From Isoptericola halalbus (lineage in GTDB: Bacteria > Actinomycetota > Actinomycetes > Actinomycetales > Cellulomonadaceae): a DNA stretch of 54,548 nt. Position 1 is the first letter of the stretch, and each line of letters begins with the position of its first letter. The stretch spans positions 6,857 through 61,404 of the forward strand of contig VJZX01000018.1 of assembly GCA_009663185.1 (NCBI GenBank), in the 5' to 3' direction. The notes below the pieces were generated by a model, which was not told the DNA's origin, did no database searches, and was given only the letters and a program-made list of their open reading frames with translations. The translations under genes were made by a program, and so were the position numbers. Below, in pieces: positions 17,175-24,353 of the stretch.

Positions 17175-18785
17175 TCAGCCGCGCGGAAGGATGTGCAGCT
17201 TGCGAGCGCGCGCCAGCGCGGCAGAGCGATTGCTCGCCCCGAGCTTGCGGTACAAGGCCCTCACCTGAGAGCGCACGGTGTTGATCGAGACACCGCGTTC
17301 GTGCGCGATGCGGGTGGGACTTGCCCCGGTCGCGAGGGCATCGAGGACGCTCTGTTCCGTACGGGTCAGCGCGAGGACGGAGACCCGCGCAGGTTCGCGA
17401 GCCGCCAGAGCGGGCGCGAGGACGGCTGGGTCGGTACCGGTCATGCGACACAGGTCCTGCAGGTCCCCGGCGGGCACCTGGGCGAAGGGGCGCAGCAGGC
17501 CTTGCTCGCGCAGCCCGAGCGCGATCGTGAAGGCTTGGCGCGCGTCCTCGGGTTCCCCCCGGCGCAGGTGCGCGATGGCGGACAGGAGCTGGAGATCGGC
17601 AGTGTCACGCAGTGTGACGGCCGGGTCGCCCAGGGCCCGCTCCGCCACTGTGAGGGCGCGGTCCGGGTCGGCGGCGAGCAGGAAGACGCGCGCTACCGGT
17701 GAGGCTAGTGATGTCGGGTTCCCGCGGTCCTGCAGGGCCAGGACGGGGTTGCCATCCCCGCCGATCGCGACGAGCAGGTCGGCTCGAGCGCGCAACAGGA
17801 GGCCTGCGAGATCCGGGCCGGGACGTGAGTCGATCCCGTGAGCGAGGTTGGCCGCGTCCAGATCGACCAGGCCCTCGACTGGACTGCCGAAAGTCGTGGC
17901 GAACGCGGCACGCGCCGCAGCGATGAACGGCCAGAGCTCGCTCGCGTCGCTGCCGGTGCCCGCGCGAGCCAGTGCCTGTTCAGCGGACGGGCGGTCGAGG
18001 CGGTCGATCGCCAGGTGTGCTTCGGCAAGCCAGGCCCCGAGCAGCAGGTAGTGCTCGAGCCAGTCGGGGACCCGCCCGGCCTTCGCCGATCGGTCGAGCC
18101 ACTGGAGGGCCAGACCGTGATGACCGCGTGTTGCGGCGACGAGGGCGAGATTCGCGCACGCGGCAACGCCGGCGAAGTGCTGAAACGGCGAAGGGCCCGC
18201 CTGAGCGTACGCGCGCGCGAAGTGGTCGGTGGCTCGACCCGACTCGCCGGCCAGCAGGCTGGTGATACCGCGCTGCAGCGCGACCAGACCCGGGCGCACA
18301 GAGACGCGGTCCGCGCTCCACGGCAGCGGAGACCCGTCGTCAGCGCGGATTGTTCGTCGTTCGACCCAGTCGCCGATCCTGTCAGCCAACGTGTATGCAC
18401 CACGCATGCGGGCCGAGATCAGCGTCAGCAGCCCCGCGGCGATCACGTCGCTCGGTTGGTCGAACTTTGCCAGCTTGGCCTGCAGTCGGGATCCGTGTTC
18501 GGCGAACGCCTGGAGCGTGCCCCGCATCTCCATGTCCTCCCGCTCCACGACGAACCGATAAGCCAGCAGGCCGGCTACCAGCAGCCGCGGGCGGTCGGCC
18601 ACGGCTGCATGCGGCAGCCCGGCGAGAAGGTCGAGGAGCTCCCGCCCGAATCTCGCCGGCAGCTCGTACCACCATTCGTCGGCCAGATCCTCGAGCGTGT
18701 CCAGATCGGCTGCTGCGATGGCTCGCAGCACCGCTACTTCGCCGGCTGCGCCCGAGTGCGACCCAGACGTGCCTCTTGCCCCCAT
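17175..18785 (-). CDS. LuxR-family transcriptional regulator with helical-repeat sensor region
   Basis: A 536-aa regulator (from ATG 18785). The C-terminal 65 residues are a LuxR helix-turn-helix (LTRTEQSVLDALATGASPTRIAHERGVSINTVRSQV... with LYRKLGASNRSAAL). The rest is Ala/Leu-rich helical, resembling the TPR-like part of MalT-type regulators, but no ATPase P-loop is present, so it is not a full STAND protein. It lies upstream of and in line with the LPxTG surface-protein gene, 196 bases away, and is a good candidate for its regulator. The start is unsure; upstream in-frame codons exist and the ribosome site is weak. Confidence 0.8.
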   Translation of the reverse strand: MGARGTSGSHSGAAGEVAVLRAIAAADLDTLEDLADEWWYELPARFGRELLDLLAGLPHAAVADRPRLLVAGLLAYRFVVEREDMEMRGTLQAFAEHGSRLQAKLAKFDQPSDVIAAGLLTLISARMRGAYTLADRIGDWVERRTIRADDGSPLPWSADRVSVRPGLVALQRGITSLLAGESGRATDHFARAYAQAGPSPFQHFAGVAACANLALVAATRGHHGLALQWLDRSAKAGRVPDWLEHYLLLGAWLAEAHLAIDRLDRPSAEQALARAGTGSDASELWPFIAAARAAFATTFGSPVEGLVDLDAANLAHGIDSRPGPDLAGLLLRARADLLVAIGGDGNPVLALQDRGNPTSLASPVARVFLLAADPDRALTVAERALGDPAVTLRDTADLQLLSAIAHLRRGEPEDARQAFTIALGLREQGLLRPFAQVPAGDLQDLCRMTGTDPAVLAPALAAREPARVSVLALTRTEQSVLDALATGASPTRIAHERGVSINTVRSQVRALYRKLGASNRSAALARARKLHILPRG

Positions 18786-18967
18786 ACCCGATCCATGCCA
18801 CACGGAGCCCAGATCTGCACCCTGAACCGGACTGGGGAGATTCTCGCCGCCCGCAGCGATGAGAGAGGTCTCATCGGGATCACCTCGGCATCTCATGTGC
18901 GCCCCAGAGGCTGGTTCGTACCAGGCCGGTGGAGAACCGTCGGCGACGAACGAGCAGGGGAGTACCC

Positions 18968-19435
18968 ATGAAGCCGTCCCTCACCAAGCGCTGGGTCGTC
19001 GTGGGCACGGCCACCGCCCTCGGGATCGGTGCCGTCGGCGCGTCCGCGATGAGCCTCAACGGCCGAGGGCCGACGGAGCAGACGGCCGCGGCGGTGACGC
19101 TCGCGCAGCCGTCGGAGGCCGCCCCGGGCGAGGGCGTGCCGGCGCAGACCGCCGACCCGAGCCCCGAGTCGGCGGACTCGCCGAACGAGTCGGCCAACGA
19201 CTCCGCGGGCTCGGCCAACGGCTCGCCCAACAGGTCGGACGTCCGCGCTGCGGACTCGCCGAACTCGTCGCCGGCCCCCGTGCGGCAGCGAGCCCTCCAG
19301 GTGGAAACGGCCAACAGTGCCGACGCGGTGTCCGCGGCCTCGGCGAGCTCGCCGGCTCCGGCTCCCGCCCCCGCCCCGACCTCGGCGGACTCGGGAGCGT
19401 CGGCCGCCTCGGGGTCGTCCGCAGACAGCGCGTGA
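18968..19435 (+). CDS. low-complexity exported or membrane-anchored protein
   Basis: A 155-aa protein of unknown function. ATG 18968 has GGGGAG 8 bases upstream. After a basic start (MKPSLTKRW) comes one hydrophobic segment (VVVGTATALGIGAVGASAMSL), then about 125 residues almost wholly Ala, Ser, Pro, Asp, Glu, Asn with repeated SADSPNES/SANDSAGSAN blocks and an Ala-Pro run (APAPAPAPTS). It looks like a membrane anchor with an extended, disordered exterior. It precedes the kinase/two-component operon by 78 bases and could be co-regulated with it. Confidence 0.65.
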   Translation: MKPSLTKRWVVVGTATALGIGAVGASAMSLNGRGPTEQTAAAVTLAQPSEAAPGEGVPAQTADPSPESADSPNESANDSAGSANGSPNRSDVRAADSPNSSPAPVRQRALQVETANSADAVSAASASSPAPAPAPAPTSADSGASAASGSSADSA

Positions 19436-19513
19436 GCATGCTCGCCGCCGACCGCAGGACGGCGACGCGCCTCGCGAGGGGCGCTCGTCGCCGTCGTTCG
19501 GGAGGATGGACCC

Positions 19514-20710
19514 GTGACCTCGGATCTGAATCTCCTGACCGGCGACGACGCCGGCGAGCTCCTCGCGGCCGCCGTGACCACCGCAGGGGGTGAGCTCGTC
19601 GACTGGTCGGTCAAGCAGGTCGACCACCGGCCCGGGCGCTCGACCACGGTCGCCTACCGGGCCGACGTCCGCCTGCCCGACGGCGTCCGGCGTCTCACGC
19701 TCGGCGCGAGCGTCGGCCGGCCCGACGACGCCCGCGCGCCCGGAGTGCTTGAGCTCGCCGACGGCGAGCGGACGGCCGCCGTCTGGATGTTCCCCTCCGA
19801 CCCGGAGCTGCCCGCGCTGTCCCAGGCGTACGACCCCGAGAGCGTGTCGGCGCTCCTTGCCGACCTCGGTGTGCCTGAGGCCTCGCGGGGTCCGGTCAGG
19901 CTCGACGTCCGCGCGTATCGGCCCACGCGCCGTGCCGTGATCGAGGCGTCGACGCCGGGTGCGCGGGTGTTCCTCAAGGTCGTGCGCCCGTCGAGGGTCG
20001 CCGACCTGCACGCGCGCCACACCCTCCTGTGCGACTCCGGGCTGCCCGTCCCGCGCCCGCTCGGCTGGTCCGACCAGGGGCTTCTCGTCCTGACCCCGCT
20101 CACGGGCGACTCGATGCGGGCCGCACTCCAGCGCGGCGACACCGTGCCCTCGGCCCTGGAGATCCTCACGCTGCTCGACCGGCTGCCGGCGGCCGTGACG
20201 GAGCTGCCGCGACGCACGGCGTGGAGCGAGCACGCCATGCACTACGCCTCCGTCGTCGGCGCGGCGCTGCCCGCGGAGGCCGAGCGAGCCGCGTGGCTCG
20301 CCGACGCCATCGAGCGCCGGATCGCCGGCACGCAGGGCGACGAGCCGACGCACGGCGACCTCTACGAGTCGCAGATCCTGCTGCAGGAGGGCCGCGTGAC
20401 CGGCCTGCTCGACGTCGACACCGCGGGTCCCGGACGCCGCGCCGACGACCTCGCGTGCCTCGTCGCGCACCTCGAGACGTTGGCGCTGCTGCGCGGCTGG
20501 GCCTCCGAGCGGCTCCACCCGCTCGCGCTGGAGTACGCGCGGACGTTCGCGACCGGCGTCGACCCCGACGAGCTGTGCGCCCGCACGGCCGGCGTGCTCC
20601 TCTCGCTGGCCACCGGACCCCACCGCGTCCAGGAGGACGGCTGGGAGGAGGCCACAGGCCGGCGGCTCGACGCCGTCGAGCGGTGGCTCACGGGGGACCC
20701 GCTCCGGTGA
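19514..20710 (+). CDS. aminoglycoside-phosphotransferase-family (APH) kinase-like protein
   Basis: A 398-aa protein of the APH/choline-kinase fold. The phosphotransfer motifs are recognisable: HGDLYESQIL (catalytic loop, usually HGDxxxxN, here with Gln at the Asn position) and LDVDTAGPG (metal-binding Asp). The N-terminal lobe is divergent. Start GTG 19514 follows GGAGGATGGACCC. Its stop overlaps the GTG of the histidine kinase gene, so the two are translationally coupled. The substrate is unknown; the operon suggests a signalling or envelope-stress role rather than drug resistance, but that is inference. Confidence 0.75.
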   Translation: MTSDLNLLTGDDAGELLAAAVTTAGGELVDWSVKQVDHRPGRSTTVAYRADVRLPDGVRRLTLGASVGRPDDARAPGVLELADGERTAAVWMFPSDPELPALSQAYDPESVSALLADLGVPEASRGPVRLDVRAYRPTRRAVIEASTPGARVFLKVVRPSRVADLHARHTLLCDSGLPVPRPLGWSDQGLLVLTPLTGDSMRAALQRGDTVPSALEILTLLDRLPAAVTELPRRTAWSEHAMHYASVVGAALPAEAERAAWLADAIERRIAGTQGDEPTHGDLYESQILLQEGRVTGLLDVDTAGPGRRADDLACLVAHLETLALLRGWASERLHPLALEYARTFATGVDPDELCARTAGVLLSLATGPHRVQEDGWEEATGRRLDAVERWLTGDPLR

Positions 20711-22215
20711 ACGACCGGGTACGCAACCCTCTCTCGCGGTGGTCCGTCCGCACCAAGGTCGTCGTCGCGGTCCTCGCGATGTCGACGCTCGGCCTGCTCG
20801 CCACGGGCCTGCTGACGAACGCCATCCAGCGCCGGATCGTCGTCGAGCAGGTCGACGCCGACCTGGCGCAGGAGATCGAGGAGTTCCGGCGCCTGGCCAG
20901 GCTCGGCGTCGACCCTCGAACGGGCGAGCCGTTCACGGGCGTCGAGGAGCTGCTACGCGTGGCGATCGAGCGCAACGTGCCGAGCGACCACGAGATGCTC
21001 GTGACGTACCTTGCGGGGGAGCCGCAGCTGTACTCGCCCCGCTCCGCACGCACACTGATCGAGGACGCGGGGCTGCGGGAGCTCGTCGACGCGGTGCCCG
21101 ACGACTCGGCCGTCGTGGCCGAGGACTGGCTCGACACCGCGACCGGTCGGGTGCACGTCGTCGTGGTACCGGTGCGGGTCGAGGGCGCAGACGACGCGGG
21201 CGCGTACGTCGTTGCGGCCGCCCTGGACGAGGCGCTCGATGCCCAGCGCGAGACGATGCGCACGTTCGCGATCGTCGCGGTGGTCGTGCTCGTCCTCGTC
21301 GGAATCGTCGCGTGGCTCGTCATGGGCCAGGTCCTGCGCCCGCTCGAGCTGCTCGCGGCCACCGCCCGGCAGGTCGGGGAGGACGACCTGCGCCGGCGGG
21401 CGCCCGTGCGCGGTGACGACGACGTGACCGCGCTCGCCCGGACGTTCAACACCATGCTCGACCGGCTCGCGGACGCGATCGAGGGTCAGCGCCAGTTCCT
21501 CGACGACGCCGGGCACGAGCTGCGCACGCCCTTGACGGTGCTGCGCGGCCACCTCGAGGTCATCGACCCTGACGACCCGCGCGACGTCGTCGAGACGCGC
21601 GACCTGCTGCTCGACGAGACTGAGCGCATGAGCCGGATCGTCGAGGACCTGGTGCTGCTCGCCAAGTCCGAGCGGCCCGGGTTCCTCGCACTCGAGCCGG
21701 TCGACCTCGGCCGGCTGACGGACGACCTGCTCGACAAGGCTCGGGCGCTCGGCGACCGGAGCTGGCGCGTCGACGCGCGCGCCGACGCGGTCGTGGACGC
21801 GGACGCCCAGCGGCTCACGCAGGCCGGCCTGCAGCTCGCCGACAACGCGGTGAAGTTCACGCGTCCGGGCAGCCTGGTCGCGGTCGGGACCGAGGTGGCG
21901 GACGGCGTCGCTCGACTCTGGGTGCGCGACGAGGGGCCCGGCGTCGCACCCGAGGACCGCGAGCGCATCTTCGACCGGTTCGCGCGCACCGACGGCGCGG
22001 CCGGGATCCACGGGTCCGGGCTCGGTCTCGCGATCGTGCGCGCGATCGCGCAGGGGCACGGCGGTGACGTGACGGCTGCGGACGGGCGCCCGGACGCCCA
22101 CGACGGCGCCCGCGGGCTGCGCGTGACTCTCGAGTGGCCGCGGGAGGTCGGCCGGGACGGGCCCTGCGACACCGGCCAGGGCACCGTCGCGCCGGGCCGG
22201 GAGGGAGAGGGATGA
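20707..22215 (+). CDS. sensor histidine kinase (HAMP-HisKA-HATPase)
   Basis: A 502-aa membrane sensor. Start GTG 20707 overlaps the preceding stop (GTGA). Order: helix 1 (VVVAVLAMSTLGLLATGLL, about 18-36), extracytoplasmic sensor of about 150 aa, helix 2 (FAIVAVVVLVLVGIVAWLVM, near 190-208), HAMP (LRPLELLAATARQV), H-box DDAGHELRTPL (His about 270), N-box QLADNAVKF, G1 DEGPGVAP, and G2 GSGLGLAIVRAIA. It should autophosphorylate and pass phosphate to the response regulator gene whose ATG overlaps its stop. A 25-residue tail follows the ATPase domain. The stimulus is unknown. Confidence 0.93.
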   Translation: MNDRVRNPLSRWSVRTKVVVAVLAMSTLGLLATGLLTNAIQRRIVVEQVDADLAQEIEEFRRLARLGVDPRTGEPFTGVEELLRVAIERNVPSDHEMLVTYLAGEPQLYSPRSARTLIEDAGLRELVDAVPDDSAVVAEDWLDTATGRVHVVVVPVRVEGADDAGAYVVAAALDEALDAQRETMRTFAIVAVVVLVLVGIVAWLVMGQVLRPLELLAATARQVGEDDLRRRAPVRGDDDVTALARTFNTMLDRLADAIEGQRQFLDDAGHELRTPLTVLRGHLEVIDPDDPRDVVETRDLLLDETERMSRIVEDLVLLAKSERPGFLALEPVDLGRLTDDLLDKARALGDRSWRVDARADAVVDADAQRLTQAGLQLADNAVKFTRPGSLVAVGTEVADGVARLWVRDEGPGVAPEDRERIFDRFARTDGAAGIHGSGLGLAIVRAIAQGHGGDVTAADGRPDAHDGARGLRVTLEWPREVGRDGPCDTGQGTVAPGREGEG

Positions 22216-22871
22216 ACCGCATCCTGGTGGCCGAGGACGAGACCCGGATCGCCCAGTTCGTGCAGAAGGGGCTGCGTGCGCACGGGTTCGTGCCGACCGT
22301 GGTGCCCGACGGCGAGTCGGCGCTCCAGCACGCGATCAGTGATGAGTTCGACCTCATGGTGCTCGACATCGGGCTGCCCGGGATCGACGGCCTCGAGGTG
22401 CTGTCGCGGCTGCGCGACGTCGGCTCGACCCTGCCCGTGATCATCCTGACGGCGCGCGACTCGATCGCCGACCGCGTGACCGGGCTGGAGGGCGGCGCCG
22501 ACGACTACATGTCCAAGCCCTTCGGGTTCGAGGAGCTGCTCGTCCGCATCCGCCTGCGGCTCCGTGACCCGGCACGCGCGACGGACGGCGGGGTGCTCGA
22601 GCGCGGCGGCCTGCGGCTGGACACCGCCGCTCACCGGGTGACCGTCGACGGGCGCGACGTCGACCTCTCGGCGCGCGAGTTCGCGCTCGCCGAGGTGTTC
22701 CTGCGCCACCCGGGACAGGTGCTCTCGCGCGAGCAGCTCTTGTCGCGCGTGTGGGGCTATGACTTCGACCCGGGCTCGAACGTCGTCGACGTGTATGTGC
22801 GCTACCTGCGCAAGAAGGTCGGCGGGCAGCGGATCGAGACCGTGCGCGGCTCGGGGTACCGCCTGCCCTGA
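22212..22871 (+). CDS. OmpR/PhoB-family response regulator
   Basis: A 219-aa DNA-binding response regulator. Start ATG 22212 overlaps the histidine-kinase stop (ATGA) and is preceded by GAGGGAGAGG. The receiver has acidic pocket ED (VAEDETR), phospho-Asp in LMVLDIGLPG, Thr in IILTARD and Lys in SKPFGFEEL. The C-terminal winged helix ends in VDVYVRYLRKKVGG...ETVRGSGYRLP, diagnostic of OmpR/PhoB. It is the cognate partner of the adjacent kinase. Targets are not known; the APH-like gene and the low-complexity exported protein are the nearest candidates. Confidence 0.95.
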   Translation: MNRILVAEDETRIAQFVQKGLRAHGFVPTVVPDGESALQHAISDEFDLMVLDIGLPGIDGLEVLSRLRDVGSTLPVIILTARDSIADRVTGLEGGADDYMSKPFGFEELLVRIRLRLRDPARATDGGVLERGGLRLDTAAHRVTVDGRDVDLSAREFALAEVFLRHPGQVLSREQLLSRVWGYDFDPGSNVVDVYVRYLRKKVGGQRIETVRGSGYRLP

Positions 22872-22900
22872 CAGCCTCGCCGCGGCTTGCGGCGGTGGTC

Positions 22901-23950
22901 CTACCTCGCCGGGGGAGGGGCCGTGCTCGCACGCACCACGAGCGACGTCGGCAGCTGCAGGTGCCGCGCGCGCGGCGTGCCGTCGAGCAGGTCGAGCACC
23001 AGGCGCAGCGCTTCGGCGCCCATGCGCTGCAGGGGCTGGTCCACGGTCGTCAGCGGCGGGCTGCTCGTCGCCGCCTCGGGGATGTTGTCGAATCCGACGA
23101 CGGACAGGTCGTCGGGCACGCGCAGCCCCAGCTCGCGGGCGACCTCGATGAGGTGGATGGCCGACTGGTCGTTGGCGGCGAAGACGGCCGTGGGGCGCTC
23201 GCCGAACGCCGGCTCGAGCAGCTCGCGCGCGGGGGTGTCGGCCGTGTCGGGGCGGTACCCGCCGACGCGGATCAGGTTCGGGTCGACGTCGATCCCGATA
23301 GTCTCGAGCGCCTGGCGGTAGCCGAGCTCGCGCAGCCGCGCCGACTCGAGGTCGGTACGGCCACCGAGGTGGGCGATGCGGCGGTGCCCCAACCCGATGA
23401 GGTGCTCGACCGCCTCGCGTGCGCCGGTCGCGTTGTCGGAGTCGACGGTGTGAATGCCCTCGGGCCCGGTGTGCGGGTCCACGGCGACGACGGGGATGCC
23501 AGCCGCCTCGGACATGACCATGGTGGGCGTGACGACGATCGCTGCGTCGATCAGCGTGCCCCCGAGGCGGGAGAGCGACCTGCGCTCCCAGCCAACCTTG
23601 ACGCCGCCGTCGCTGCCGCCCGAGTAGGCGAGCAGCTCGTAGCCCGTGCCGTCCATCGCCGCCGAGATGCCCTTGAGCAGCTCGGTCGAGTAGGGCTCGA
23701 ACTCGGCGACGAGGACGCCGATGACGTTCGTGCTCTGGCGCCGCAGGCTGCGGGCGACCAGGGACGACTCGTAGCCCAGCTCGGCGACGACCGAGAGCAC
23801 GTGCTCCGCCGTCGACGCCGCCACTCCGTACCGGTTGTTCACGACCTTGGACACGGTGGCCACGGACACCCCGGCGGCGAGCGCGACGTCGGAGATCGTC
23901 ACGCGGCCCGCGGTACTTCCCACGGGCTGGGGCTGGGCAGCGGTGCTCAC
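22901..23950 (-). CDS. LacI-family sugar-responsive repressor
   Basis: A 349-aa regulator with an N-terminal LacI helix-turn-helix (TISDVALAAGVSVATVSKVVNNR with hinge VARSLRRQ) and a periplasmic-binding-type effector domain (VIGVLVAEF, GHRRIAHLGG, AVFAANDQSAIH, VVGFDNIPEAA). GTG 23950 is preferred; a second GTG at 23977 is in frame, and neither has a clear ribosome site. It is divergent from the ABC-importer remnant and the GH3 gene, with a LacI-type operator between them, so it most likely represses that operon until an oligosaccharide binds. The layout resembles bxlR/cebR of streptomycetes. Confidence 0.9.
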   Translation of the reverse strand: MSTAAQPQPVGSTAGRVTISDVALAAGVSVATVSKVVNNRYGVAASTAEHVLSVVAELGYESSLVARSLRRQSTNVIGVLVAEFEPYSTELLKGISAAMDGTGYELLAYSGGSDGGVKVGWERRSLSRLGGTLIDAAIVVTPTMVMSEAAGIPVVAVDPHTGPEGIHTVDSDNATGAREAVEHLIGLGHRRIAHLGGRTDLESARLRELGYRQALETIGIDVDPNLIRVGGYRPDTADTPARELLEPAFGERPTAVFAANDQSAIHLIEVARELGLRVPDDLSVVGFDNIPEAATSSPPLTTVDQPLQRMGAEALRLVLDLLDGTPRARHLQLPTSLVVRASTAPPPAR

Positions 23951-24018
23951 GGGTCGAGAGTATGCGCTAACCGACACGCCGAACGACTACGCGACGTCCG
24001 GACCTCGGCGCATGTCGA

Positions 24019-24038
24019 AATCGTTATCGACAACGATT
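24019..24038. promoter_or_regulatory. LacI-type operator
   Basis: AATCGTTATCGACAACGATT is an inverted repeat with perfect 7-bp arms; the centre TCGA continues the symmetry with one mismatched pair. The form and its position between the divergent LacI gene and the sugar operon fit a LacI-family operator. The sequence is not the TGGGAGCGCTCCCA site of CebR/CelR regulators. Confidence 0.75.
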
Positions 24039-24140
24039 GACGAATCGGGGCTCGCGCTGCCACCCTCGTCCAGGAGGTCGCAGCGCCTGCGTGGTCGCGG
24101 CCCGGTTGCCAGACCTGTCGACGACGACCGAGGATCCACG

Positions 24141-24353
24141 ATGACGAGGACTGCGCGAGGCGCGACGGCCGTCGCGATCGGTGCGACCGTCTCCCTGCTC
24201 GCCGCCGCCTGCGCGGGGCAGGGTACCGGCGGTCAGGGCGGCGGCGGTGGCGTCTTCGCTTTCACCACGCGGGCCATGATCCCGGCGCTGGTGTCCTTCC
24301 TGGCGATGCAGGAACGCATCGTCGACGGGCTGCAGGGCGCGGTCAAGGGATGA
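24141..24353 (+). pseudogene. chimeric remnant of a sugar ABC importer: lipoprotein signal fused to permease C-terminus
   Basis: A 70-aa ORF. Residues 1-25 are a lipoprotein signal (basic start, hydrophobic core, lipobox LLAAAC), followed by a Gly/Gln linker typical of the mature start of a sugar-binding lipoprotein. From about residue 37 the text is TTRAMIPALVSFLAMQ.. ending IVDGLQGAVKG; a GAVKG end after a hydrophobic segment is the hallmark of MalG-type sugar permeases. The stop overlaps the GH3 start (ATGA), as a permease gene would. The simplest reading is an in-frame deletion that removed most of the binding protein, one whole permease and most of the second. It might still be translated and keep GH3 coupled. 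Confidence 0.7.

Noticed and set aside
24019-24038. CebR/CelR-type operator (TGGGAGCGCTCCCA) for the GH3 locus
   Set aside because: That sequence is absent; the palindrome found is a different LacI-type site, so the regulator cannot be called CebR.
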